A DNA stretch of 23,609 nucleotides from JBJXHC01 sp046160825 (GTDB lineage Bacteria > Bacteroidota > Ignavibacteria > UBA10030 > UBA6906), in the NCBI GenBank assembly GCA_046160825.1, contig JBJXHC010000066.1, positions 1 through 23,609 on the forward strand, in the 5' to 3' direction. The translations under genes were made by a program, and so were the position numbers. Below the pieces are notes generated by a model. The model saw only the letters and a list, made by a program, of their open reading frames with translations. It searched no databases and was not told the origin of the DNA. This document shows, piece by piece, positions 1 to 6,577 of the stretch; the stretch's first letter is position 1; each line of letters opens with the position of its first letter.

Positions 1-59
1 CTCACTGCATCGATCTTGAACTGCCGTTCGTATTTCTTTCGGGTTCGTTCCGTAACCAT
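1..59 (-). CDS. IS3-family transposase OrfA, N-terminal fragment (runs off window)
   Basis: Reading the minus strand from an ATG at 59 gives 19 residues, MVTERTRKKYERQFKIDAV, before the window ends. The Arg/Lys-rich start followed by KYERQFKIDAV matches the typical opening of IS3/IS911-type OrfA proteins, small helix-turn-helix proteins that with OrfB form the transposase by programmed frameshifting. A strong ribosome binding site, AAAGGAGGAG, lies about 7 bases upstream, which supports the start. The rest of OrfA, OrfB and the far inverted repeat lie outside the window, so it cannot be said whether the element is intact. An overlapping open frame on the same strand (262 down to 2) is a shadow with low-complexity sequence. 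Identification rests on a short N-terminal pattern only. Confidence 0.72.
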   Translation of the reverse strand, partial: MVTERTRKKYERQFKIDAV

Positions 60-137
60 GCCAGATCTCCTCCTTTGTTTGAAGATACTGGCTTTTCTCT
101 TTGTCTACAAATTGGGGTAAGGACCAAATTGACCACA
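60..137 (-). mobile_element. Probable terminal region of the IS3-family element
   Basis: On the minus strand, the segment from 137 to the OrfA start begins TGTGGTCAATTTGGTCC. That start resembles the TG-initiated, GGTCAA-containing inverted repeats of some IS3-family elements. A 78-base leader between the element end and OrfA is normal for this family. The other inverted repeat and the target duplication are not in the window, so the exact end (135 or 137) is an inference. Confidence 0.4.
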
Positions 138-140
138 TAC

Positions 141-230
141 AATAATGGTAACAAAGGTAATATTGGTAACACTGGGGAAGAGAGGTTAACAATGGAAAAA
201 AAGGAAACAGAGGAAAAGAATGAGGAACAA
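141..230. repeat. Degenerate 9-base-periodic purine-rich tract
   Basis: The plus strand shows successive units aataatggt, aacaaaggt, aatattggt, aacactggg, gaagagagg. After a one-base slip, similar A/G-rich units follow up to about 230. The GG recurs every nine bases. Translated on the plus strand this gives a short Gly-every-third-residue stretch and then Glu/Lys-rich sequence, but there is no suitable start codon ahead of it, so I do not call a gene. It sits immediately outside the likely IS end. Confidence 0.5.
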
Positions 231-590
231 ATTTGTTTCTGATTTTCTCCCACTAAGAACAATCCAATTTAAGAAAGAATGCCATTAAGGAAGATATAAA
301 AAAAACTAGGAGCGACAGAGGGGGGGATTTGAGGGGCTTTATGGCATCTGTTTTTTCGCGCGCTAGTTTCTTCTGCGTCGCACTTGTACCTTTGGGTTTA
401 CTGCATATGGGAATGGTGGTCAACACATTTGGAAAATAACCCGAGCCTTCTTTTTAGTCATCTAATTTTTTCTTTCCGAGTTCAAAGAGGACATATGGTG
501 CTCGCCCTAGGGTCCGTGTAGGTTCAAACTGCGCTTGTCTCTATGACAGGGCACTGCAATCACTCGTACCATTCAATGGGTTCATAGGAA
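231..590. other. Gene-poor AT-rich stretch
   Basis: I see no convincing gene, RNA or strong promoter here. It contains a run of A (about 297-305), a G run (about 321-327), and a 7-base inverted pair AAACTAG (303-309) / CTAGTTT (363-369) that could be chance. It separates the IS element from the 3' end of the MORN-repeat gene. Confidence 0.5.
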
Positions 591-1484
591 TTAACCAATT
601 ATCTCGCCGTTCTTGTAGTTGACTTCTATGGGGGCTCCTGATTCGTCGTCAACCTCGTACCATTTTCCTTCACGCTTTCCCCTCTTGAAGAGCCCTTGCT
701 CTTTCAATTCGCCTGTCTCGGAATAGAAGCACCAACCCCCCACCTTGGTTCCGTTACAGTACGCGCCTTCTTTCAACTTTACTCCACTTTTGTGCCAATA
801 TGTGAAGGGACCGTTTTTTAGGCTGGTGGAATATGCCCCCGAGAACATTAGCTTCCCATTCATCCAATAGCTCTTCCAAACTCCCGTCTTGATGAACTCC
901 CCACCCTCCGCATACACTTTTCCCTCGAACTTGACCTCTCCGCTAGGGTATCTCTCAGTAACCGTTCTAGTTGGAGAGTCCTCCGGGGCCGGCAGAACCG
1001 TCATACCCAAGTCTCCATCCTCGTGCATGTGGTCAATCGCATTATCCTCGCACCCATCCTCCCACAGCGCCCTGTCGTCATCTTCAAGATTCTCAATGTC
1101 ATTTATGAACTTACTTGCGAAGCTACTAAGCTCCTCCCCAATCTTCTTGAGTCTAGCTTCATGTTCCTGCTTCTGTGCCCATGTCAGATGTGTCACTTCG
1201 ATTGGAGCCTCCGCTTCTGAATACGGCTTGGTATAGGTAACCACAATCTTATGACTGCTTCGGCTGTCCCCGAATAAAAGTGAGAGACCGCCTGTCAGAA
1301 TTGCCTTTGCTGTCGTTTTCCCCAATTCGGATTGCCCGCCGATAGAATTCTGATTCTCAATAGTCCATCCCTCGTTCAGCATCTGCTGCATATGAAACTC
1401 CATTTCAGGCCCACCGAAGAGCTTATCAAGGAAGTATTTCCCATTGACTGCCTTGTAGGTTATGACTCGAATTTCTTGATTCAT
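591..1484 (-). CDS. MORN-variant repeat protein with novel N-terminal domain
   Basis: A 297-residue protein. The C-terminal third (about residues 170-295) is a series of MORN-variant repeats of the type G-x-W-x-x-(Y/W)-x-x-x-G-x-(L/V), for example GVWKSYWMNGKLMFSGAY and GKREGKWYEVDDESG, as in YwqK-family proteins. These are beta-hairpin repeats thought to mediate binding. The N-terminal part (1-85) holds a GWTI segment and a Gly-rich turn ending in IVVTYTK, like small DUF4177-type domains in general look only. An acidic linker (about 125-165) joins the halves. The start at 1484 is preferred over an upstream ATG at 1544 because GGGAG lies 7 bases before it. There is no signal peptide. It lies 85 bases downstream of the integrase gene on the same strand, consistent with mobile-element cargo. 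Function unknown. Confidence 0.7.
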   Translation of the reverse strand: MNQEIRVITYKAVNGKYFLDKLFGGPEMEFHMQQMLNEGWTIENQNSIGGQSELGKTTAKAILTGGLSLLFGDSRSSHKIVVTYTKPYSEAEAPIEVTHLTWAQKQEHEARLKKIGEELSSFASKFINDIENLEDDDRALWEDGCEDNAIDHMHEDGDLGMTVLPAPEDSPTRTVTERYPSGEVKFEGKVYAEGGEFIKTGVWKSYWMNGKLMFSGAYSTSLKNGPFTYWHKSGVKLKEGAYCNGTKVGGWCFYSETGELKEQGLFKRGKREGKWYEVDDESGAPIEVNYKNGEIIG

Positions 1485-1569
1485 GGTGTTCTCCCAAGAT
1501 GAACAGAAGGTCACGAAATCGGAGTGAAGAACAATTCGTCTCACATTAAGAAAAATGTCCTAATGAAAA

Positions 1570-2625
1570 TCAACCACGAGAAGAGAGTGTCGATGGTCGA
1601 TAGTTCTCAAAGGAAATCCTATCAACCGCCGAGTGAAGATGAGACTCTGCAAGATGGGAATAGATGGCAGTGGTTTGAACATTGGAGTGGCCCATCAAAG
1701 CCTGAATTGTATATATGGGAACATTTGATTGGGCACACCACGAACCAAATGTATGTCGAAGGCTGTGAAATCGCAGTGCCTCAGGCAGCCCTGCTTTCCT
1801 GACAACCTTCTTAAAGGAATGAGACAAGTATCCTCTTTGAATCCTATAAGCACCCTTGTGAAAAACATACTCTGAAAGTCTTCTTGACTGGTCTCGGCTT
1901 ATGACGATTCCGTAGGCGGTTTCGTTCAGAGGTACAACTCTGCTCTTACCGGTTTTTGTCAGGAATGTCTCGGTGCTAACAACACCGACCTGCCTTCTCT
2001 CCATGTCAACATTCATCCATTTCAGGTTGACAATTTCTCCCGCCCTCATTCCGGTTGAGGCTGCAAAAATGAAGACTTCCCTTAGGAGGGAACTCCCAGT
2101 ATTTTCTAATAACTTGGGAAAATCATCTTTACTGATATAGGCTGGTGGCAGTTTTGTAGATTTCAAGAGCAGCCCCATGTTTAGTGGGGACTTCGCCAGC
2201 ATTTCTTTCTTCACGGCAAACGAGAAAAGAGACATGACGCATCGAAGGTAGATATTGATAGTTGTAATGCTCGATTTCGCTTCAAGCCGCTTACACTTGA
2301 AGTGTTCAATGTCAGAAGGAGAATATGCTGAGAGGTCTTTGTCCTTGCAAACAACAAGAAATGCTCTGACCGCCCATTCACAAAGTTCCAAAGTGCTTGG
2401 GCGGATTTCTTTGCCATGAGTCTCCCTAAACACCTGAAAACACTCGGAGAGAGTAATGTTCTTACGGGGTTTCCTGTCAGCTTCTTGGAATTCTCTTAAG
2501 AAAAGGTGGGCATCGCTCTTATTCGTACACTTAGTTGACCTCCAACGGCGCCTTCCATCCTCTACCCATCCTAAGTACCAAATTTGATTTGAGCGTTTAG
2601 TGAGGTACAGTTTGCGGTGTGTCAT
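1570..2625 (-). CDS. Tyrosine recombinase / integrase
   Basis: A 351-residue tyrosine recombinase, the enzyme class that integrates and excises phages and genomic islands through a covalent phosphotyrosine intermediate. The catalytic set is complete: Arg194 in TGMRAGE, a Lys in TKTGKSR (224 or 227), His287 and Arg290 in RFHSLRH, His313 in LMGHSNVQTT, and Tyr322 in IYSHLA. Residues about 1-50 form a basic arm-type DNA-binding region, about 58-150 a SAM-like core-binding domain, and 165-330 the catalytic domain. Full length and no frameshift, so probably active. GAAGGGG lies about 8 bases before the ATG. Its start codon lies inside a 9-bp inverted repeat, and a tRNA-Pro fragment reading toward it ends about 85 bases upstream. 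That layout is typical of an integrase next to its attachment site. XerC/D-type housekeeping recombinases are shorter (about 300 residues) and lack this N-terminal arm. Confidence 0.93.
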   Translation of the reverse strand: MTHRKLYLTKRSNQIWYLGWVEDGRRRWRSTKCTNKSDAHLFLREFQEADRKPRKNITLSECFQVFRETHGKEIRPSTLELCEWAVRAFLVVCKDKDLSAYSPSDIEHFKCKRLEAKSSITTINIYLRCVMSLFSFAVKKEMLAKSPLNMGLLLKSTKLPPAYISKDDFPKLLENTGSSLLREVFIFAASTGMRAGEIVNLKWMNVDMERRQVGVVSTETFLTKTGKSRVVPLNETAYGIVISRDQSRRLSEYVFHKGAYRIQRGYLSHSFKKVVRKAGLPEALRFHSLRHTFGSWCAQSNVPIYTIQALMGHSNVQTTAIYSHLAESHLHSAVDRISFENYRPSTLSSRG

Positions 2626-2659
2626 TGTTGACCCCTTCTAGTTGAAAGCTGTCAACAAT
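2624..2659. promoter_or_regulatory. 9-bp inverted repeat overlapping the integrase start codon
   Basis: ATTGTTGAC (2624-2632) and GTCAACAAT (2651-2659) are perfect inverted copies separated by 18 bases. In the integrase mRNA the second arm contains the AU of the AUG, and the GAAGGGG ribosome binding site lies in the loop. It could be an operator for autoregulation, a translation-control hairpin or a recombinase/excisionase binding pair. Confidence 0.6.
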
Positions 2660-2660
2660 T

Positions 2661-2670
2661 CTGTATACAG
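2661..2670. promoter_or_regulatory. Perfect 10-bp palindrome CTGTATACAG upstream of integrase
   Basis: The palindrome lies one base beyond the outer arm of the 9-bp inverted repeat and about 40 bases from the tRNA-Pro fragment. Its TATACA half could also be the -10 box of the integrase promoter (minus strand), though no good -35 is seen at 16-18 bases. A role as operator or recombination-factor site is inferred from position only. Confidence 0.35.
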
Positions 2671-2710
2671 GCGAGACGAAAACTGGTGAGATTTGCAGAG
2701 TTTTACGGAC

Positions 2711-2759
2711 GACCCCTTGCACCCCAAGCAAGTGCGCTACCGGGCTGCGCTACGCTCCG
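2711..2759 (-). pseudogene. tRNA-Pro(GGG), 5' portion only; probable attachment-site scar
   Basis: Read on the minus strand from 2759, the tRNA parts fall in order: acceptor 5' strand CGGAGCG, TA, D-stem GCGC, D-loop AGCCCGGTA, D-stem GCGC, A, anticodon stem CTTGC, loop TTGGGGT (anticodon GGG, proline), stem GCAAG, and variable loop GGGTC. All stems pair perfectly up to here. After GTCCG the sequence no longer fits: the T-loop lacks TTC, no T-stem partner follows, and the 3' acceptor strand CGCTCCG plus CCA is absent. The gene is therefore truncated at about tRNA position 48-53. It points toward the integrase 85 bases away, the usual orientation of a tRNA used as an integration site, but here the 3' end was not restored. 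Another tRNA-Pro must serve the cell. Confidence 0.82.
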
Positions 2760-2841
2760 ATTGTATATTTCTTATGAAATTCCCGAGGAACAACTACTGC
2801 AAGATACGAAACAACAGTAGGTAAGGCAAGTGGGCAATAGG

Positions 2842-3435
2842 TCATTCATAAACGCGAAGGCGAATTGTCGTATCATCAACTGACCTGGGAATTGGAAGTG
2901 AACTTGTAGCTGGTCGGAATGTGATGTCAATTGTCTGACGGCCCGAGAGAGCCCCGAGACCTGCAACATCTAGTATCTTTCCCATGTACTCTAAATTCAT
3001 TTCAATTGAAAAACTAATGGAGAGTATGGGGCCCGAGTTCCAATCTTCTTTGCGCGAGTGAATACGATTCACTTTGCTCAGCATCAATAGCGGCGATATG
3101 TTCTCCTGCTTCAAAAAACTACTCCCCCGCGAGCCCCATACCATGATCTTGTTGCCAAAGTCTTGCGCTACCGCGCTCATGATAGTATGTCCCTGAATGT
3201 ACACGGTATTGTCAATCTCTATGGAGTGAGTCGGCTCAACCTTTAGGCTCGCACCATTGGAAAAACCGAGAACAAGCGTTGGTTTTGGGCTCATAAAGCT
3301 GCGATGAATATCTACGGATGTTACAATCGATCCAAAATATTTCTCGAATTCCTGCATTAGCTTGGCTTGAGAGTTTTGACATTCCCTACGCAAGTAGAGA
3401 TGGTCATAAGTTTCTTGTCCATTTGGTCTATCCAT
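2842..3435 (-). CDS. Hypothetical protein, overlapping partner of the HEPN-like gene
   Basis: An open frame of 197 residues that I do not recognise. It is mixed in composition with many short hydrophobic beta-like runs (for example LVLGFSNG, KIMVWGSRG, DITFRP) and has no signal peptide, membrane segment or obvious catalytic motif. The 5' 79 bases overlap the end of the upstream HEPN-like gene in another frame. An alternative start at 3357 forms a TAATG junction with that gene's stop codon, giving 171 residues and classical translational coupling; I consider it at least as likely as 3435. Neither start has a strong ribosome binding site. The tight overlap suggests the two proteins are made together and may interact. 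Confidence 0.6.
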   Translation of the reverse strand: MDRPNGQETYDHLYLRRECQNSQAKLMQEFEKYFGSIVTSVDIHRSFMSPKPTLVLGFSNGASLKVEPTHSIEIDNTVYIQGHTIMSAVAQDFGNKIMVWGSRGSSFLKQENISPLLMLSKVNRIHSRKEDWNSGPILSISFSIEMNLEYMGKILDVAGLGALSGRQTIDITFRPATSSLPIPRSVDDTTIRLRVYE

Positions 3436-4022
3436 CCCAGTCCAGAGATTGACAAGTGGTTACGTAACTTCATGATTGCGGCGATACCCTTACCAACCGC
3501 CGCTATTGATGTTTTCAGATTGAACTCATCCGACAGTTTCCCAAATCCTACATGAATCTTATCACCTTCTTGAAGAACATAATCGCTCGGTGGACTCCGC
3601 AGAATGGTTCCATTCTGAGTTTGAATAATGACCTCGTCCCCGAAATCCTCAACTTTAGGATGAGCAATACGATTCCGAACGGTGAGAAGGTGATGGATTG
3701 TTTGGAGGGGTTCTTCACCAATTGCAAATGGACGCCGGCCTTCAACTGTGGAGAGGAGATACCACTTTACTAAAGTATCGGACTTCTCGATACGATTCCA
3801 TAGCGAAGCACCTATACATGCATCGCCAATCTCATTTCCAATCCCTTCAATCGCTAGCGCAATGTTTAGATGTGCTCCAATACTGTTGCAGACTTCCTCT
3901 TGGATATCGGTTTGAGTGCTTGCTGCAAATGACCGCGATACATGCTCAATAGCGTTGCGAACAAGAACGGAAGCAATCGTGGTCTTCATCTTAAAGGTGG
4001 CGGTATTTGACGATACAGTCAT
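3357..4022 (-). CDS. HEPN-like protein (Rx4H motif)
   Basis: A 221-residue protein, mainly helical in its first half. Residues 116-121 in VRNRIAHPK fit the R-x4-H signature of HEPN domains, preceded by a helix-rich region with LVKWYLLS (about 84-91) and PLQTIHHLL (105-113). Many HEPN proteins with this motif are metal-independent RNases in toxin-antitoxin, abortive-infection and CRISPR-associated systems; others are inactive, so RNase activity is an inference. The C-terminal 90 residues are not recognised. A good promoter lies about 80 bases upstream. ATG at 4022 is used; an in-frame ATG at 3989 is possible, and neither has a clear ribosome binding site. It overlaps the next gene. Both sit between the tRNA-Pro scar and the core gene truA, which suits acquired accessory DNA. 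Confidence 0.62.
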   Translation of the reverse strand: MTVSSNTATFKMKTTIASVLVRNAIEHVSRSFAASTQTDIQEEVCNSIGAHLNIALAIEGIGNEIGDACIGASLWNRIEKSDTLVKWYLLSTVEGRRPFAIGEEPLQTIHHLLTVRNRIAHPKVEDFGDEVIIQTQNGTILRSPPSDYVLQEGDKIHVGFGKLSDEFNLKTSIAAVGKGIAAIMKLRNHLSISGLGWIDQMDKKLMTISTCVGNVKTLKPS

Positions 4023-4105
4023 TTCACGAGTTTTTGAAAGAGCGATTCGTGTTTTGTTACTTTTGCAGCGCGCAAACAGCGATCCTTTCTTGGGGTGATG
4101 GGAAG

Positions 4106-4134
4106 AATATACACCTTGGAAAAGTGAGATTCAA
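4106..4134 (-). promoter_or_regulatory. Promoter of the HEPN-like gene pair
   Basis: On the minus strand, TTGAAT (4134-4129), a 17-base spacer and TATATT (4111-4106) form a near-consensus promoter. Transcription would start near 4099, leaving a leader of roughly 75-80 bases. The pair is thus probably transcribed independently of truA. Confidence 0.6.
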
Positions 4135-4144
4135 ACTGCAGACA

Positions 4145-4927
4145 TTACCGTTCATGTACGATTACTGGCCGTAATATCATACCCCCCTTTTCCCCCACAT
4201 AACTCACCCTCTCCAAAAACAACCCCGAAGGCGGTGCGGTGAGTTTTGCGGGCCGGTCGGACTTCTGCTTGAAGAATCCTTGCACGTCCGCCTGCGTCAT
4301 CTTCCCGCGTCCCACTTCGGCAAGCACACCGACAATCTGTCGTACCATCTTCCAGATAAAGTGCGAGCCGACGATGCGAATGAGAATCAAATCACCGGCC
4401 TCCTTCAACTGCACGTCGTCAATCAGCACCTTGGTGGATTTCTCCTCGGGATCGTCCGCCGTGAATGACTGGAAGTCCTTCATACCGATAAAAAGCTTCG
4501 CTGCTTCATCCATCTTTCTGAAATCGAGCTTGTCTTTTATCCACCAGACGTATCGTTTGCCAAATGCCGTGCGTCGTCGCGATATCTGATAGAGATAACT
4601 CCGTGCCGTGGCATCGTGCCGTGCATGGAAGTTGGCCGCTGCTTTCTCGACTTCAATAATATTGATGTCGGCGGGGAGTTCGTCATTCACCTTCATCCGG
4701 ATAATTTCAGGCCCGAGCATGGTCTGCACATCCAGGTGGGCGATTTGCATCAGCGCATGGACACCGGCGTCCGTGCGTCCCGAACCTTGCAGGTCGACTT
4801 TCTCCGTAGCAAAGACCTTGCGGGTGGCGGCGATGAGTTCTCCCTGCACTGTCCGCGCGTTCTTCTGAATCTGCCAGCCGCTGTAGCGTGTACCTTCGTA
4901 TTCGATTGTGACTTTGAATTTCGCCAT
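4145..4927 (-). CDS. truA: tRNA pseudouridine(38-40) synthase TruA
   Basis: A 260-residue protein of normal TruA length. It isomerises uridines 38-40 in the anticodon stem-loop of many tRNAs to pseudouridine, in the cytoplasm. The catalytic aspartate is Asp53 in the invariant GSGRTDAGVHA block. Other family features are the N-terminal YEGTRYSGWQ, FHARHDATARSYLYQI (about residues 100-115), and the C-terminal VGSHFIWKMVRQIVGVL block. The start at 4927 lies 2 bases after the stop codon of the upstream MocR-type gene. Its ribosome binding site (AGAGG) lies inside that gene, so the two are almost certainly co-transcribed and translationally linked. Confidence 0.96.
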   Translation of the reverse strand: MAKFKVTIEYEGTRYSGWQIQKNARTVQGELIAATRKVFATEKVDLQGSGRTDAGVHALMQIAHLDVQTMLGPEIIRMKVNDELPADINIIEVEKAAANFHARHDATARSYLYQISRRRTAFGKRYVWWIKDKLDFRKMDEAAKLFIGMKDFQSFTADDPEEKSTKVLIDDVQLKEAGDLILIRIVGSHFIWKMVRQIVGVLAEVGRGKMTQADVQGFFKQKSDRPAKLTAPPSGLFLERVSYVGEKGGMILRPVIVHER

Positions 4928-4929
4928 CG

Positions 4930-6372
4930 CTACATCATCCTCTCAGCTAGTCGTCCGATGGTGATCAATCCCTGTTCAATCCGCTCGGACCACGGATGAC
5001 CGCAGTTGAGCCGGATGAACTGTTTGTATTGTCGTTTTGCGGAAAACATGGGTCCCGGCACGACGCTGATATTTTTCTCCATCGCCTTACGGTACAGCTC
5101 CACCGAATCCACGGAGCCGGGCAGTTCCACCCACAACACGAATCCGCCCAATGGCCGCGTCATCTTTGTCCCTTCGGGGAAATACTTCGCCACCGCCTGC
5201 GTCATAACTTGCACCTGCGAGGCAAGTGACCGGCGCATCGAACGAAGGTAACGATCGTAGCCGCCGCTCTGCAGCATTTCTGCAATCGCCATCTGCGGTA
5301 GCGTCGCCGTCGAAATCGTGTTCACGAGCTTCAATCGCCGCACTTGCTGCATGAATTTCCCCGGCGCCGTCCAGCCGACACGGTAACCGGGCGAGAGCGT
5401 TTTGGAGAACGACGAGCAAAGCAACACCGTGCCGGTCTTATCGTAAGACTTCAGTGTCTTGGGCCGTTCATTGCTGAATGACAGATCGCCATAGACATCA
5501 TCTTCGATAATGGGAATCCCGCGCTTCGCCATGAGATCGACGAGTTGTTTCTTGTTCTTCTCCGGCATGCAACTCCCCAGCGGATTGTGGAAGTTGGACA
5601 TGATGAAACACGCCGCGACGGGCTGACGCTTCACTGCACTTTCCAGAGCGTCAAGACAAATCCCGTCGCGCGGGTGCGTGGAGATTTCCAGTGCTTTAAG
5701 ATTAAGGCTCTCCAGAATCTGTAGGAACCCGAAGTATGTCGGTGATTCGACGACAACCGTGTCTCCCGGTTTGGTGATTGCGCGCAGGCAAAGGTTCAGC
5801 GCTTCCGTCGCGCCAACAGTCGTCACGATTTCATCCACGGAGAAATTGCATCCCCAGTCAAGGGACCGCCGTGCAATTTGTCGCCGCAACTCCGTGTTGC
5901 CGAGTGTCAGGTCGTACCTGTTGGTTTCCTGTCCATTGTTCCGCGCAACCGACGCGAGAATCTTGTTCAGTTTTACTGTGGGGAGGAGATGCATCCCCGG
6001 CGTTGCCGCGCCGAGCGGAACAATGTCCGGACTGAGCAACGCCTCATGCACTTCCGCAGCAAGCTCGCCGATGCCAACGCGGCATGCCGCACCGTTCGGA
6101 CTGCTCATCTTCGGCTCAGGGGCAAGCGCGCGTGTCCGCAGCTTCACGTAGAATCCGGACTGCGGCCGCGCTTCAATGAGACCGCGATCCTCCAACAGCA
6201 AGTACGATTGCAGAATCGTCGAAACACTGACGCCCATCTGCGCGTTGAGTTTGCGGACGGAGGGGATACGCTCTCCGGGTTTCAGCGTCCCCAGGTCGAT
6301 GAGTCGGGCGATCTTGTTCGCCACATCTTCATAGAGATGCGTCTTTTCTGCGCTAGTAGTCATTGATTCCAT
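4930..6372 (-). CDS. MocR-type GntR/aminotransferase transcriptional regulator
   Basis: A 480-residue protein from the chosen start, the normal MocR/PdxR length. An N-terminal GntR winged helix-turn-helix (about residues 8-78, with LKPGERIPSVRKLNAQMGVSVST) is joined by a linker to a class-I aminotransferase fold. PLP-binding features are present: SNFHNPLG (Asn contact), EDDVYGDLSF, and the Schiff-base lysine in SSFSKTLSPGYRVGW (about residue 324). MocR proteins usually sense PLP or an amino compound and often control a divergent neighbour; here the neighbour is an exporter operon. The frame is open to 6456, but that ATG lies upstream of the predicted transcription start, so ATG 6372 (or 6363) is preferred. 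The true ligand is unknown. A free-standing aminotransferase is excluded by the DNA-binding domain. Confidence 0.93.
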   Translation of the reverse strand: MESMTTSAEKTHLYEDVANKIARLIDLGTLKPGERIPSVRKLNAQMGVSVSTILQSYLLLEDRGLIEARPQSGFYVKLRTRALAPEPKMSSPNGAACRVGIGELAAEVHEALLSPDIVPLGAATPGMHLLPTVKLNKILASVARNNGQETNRYDLTLGNTELRRQIARRSLDWGCNFSVDEIVTTVGATEALNLCLRAITKPGDTVVVESPTYFGFLQILESLNLKALEISTHPRDGICLDALESAVKRQPVAACFIMSNFHNPLGSCMPEKNKKQLVDLMAKRGIPIIEDDVYGDLSFSNERPKTLKSYDKTGTVLLCSSFSKTLSPGYRVGWTAPGKFMQQVRRLKLVNTISTATLPQMAIAEMLQSGGYDRYLRSMRRSLASQVQVMTQAVAKYFPEGTKMTRPLGGFVLWVELPGSVDSVELYRKAMEKNISVVPGPMFSAKRQYKQFIRLNCGHPWSERIEQGLITIGRLAERMM

Positions 6373-6454
6373 ACTGTTGCCTGTTTTTCGGTGGAAGACG
6401 GAGAAAAGGATGCGTATGCTGTACGAGCCAGCGCGGCCTATACAATTCTCATTC

Positions 6455-6483
6455 AAGTTAAACTGTTATGGTCACAATTGCAA
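6455..6483 (-). promoter_or_regulatory. Promoter of the mocR-like/truA unit
   Basis: On the minus strand, TTGCAA (6483-6478), a 17-base spacer and TAACTT (6460-6455) form a plausible promoter, with transcription starting near 6448. It argues against translation from the ATG at 6456. Confidence 0.55.
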
Positions 6484-6510
6484 GCAACTGAATCTGTTCT
6501 GGTTCGCATC

Positions 6511-6530
6511 GGTTTGATATATTGATCAGG
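6511..6530. promoter_or_regulatory. Candidate MocR operator / exporter promoter element
   Basis: In the divergent intergenic region, TTGAT occurs twice in direct repeat (TTGATATATTGATCA), 8 bases apart. MocR regulators commonly bind direct repeats. The embedded TATATT (6518-6523) could be the -10 of the exporter operon, but the matching -35 is weak. Assigned from position and motif only. Confidence 0.3.
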
Positions 6531-6577
6531 CTACCAACGTTACAGAATCAACAATACGCAGGAAGAGAGAATATAAC

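Noticed and set aside
2..262. 86-residue minus-strand open frame at the left edge
   Set aside because: It overlaps the IS3 OrfA start in another frame and consists largely of translation of the purine-rich periodic tract; no family resemblance and no ribosome binding site.
485..560. GGTTCAAACTGC near 520 considered as a displaced tRNA T-arm
   Set aside because: The conserved C61 and stem pairing are missing on both strands, and no acceptor strand or CCA lies at the right distance.
1524..1802. 92-residue plus-strand open frame
   Set aside because: It lies antisense to the integrase C-terminus and has no recognisable sequence; a shadow frame.
4089..4138. CTTGGGGTG (same as the tRNA-Pro anticodon-loop region) followed by a T-arm-like ATTCAAACTGC, considered as a second attachment site
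   Set aside because: The match is only nine bases and on the opposite strand, the T-arm does not pair, and the ATTCAA is better explained as the -35 of the HEPN gene promoter on the minus strand.
6373..6456. 28-residue upstream extension of the MocR-type protein
   Set aside because: Its ATG overlaps the -10 box of the promoter, and the extension has no family counterpart.
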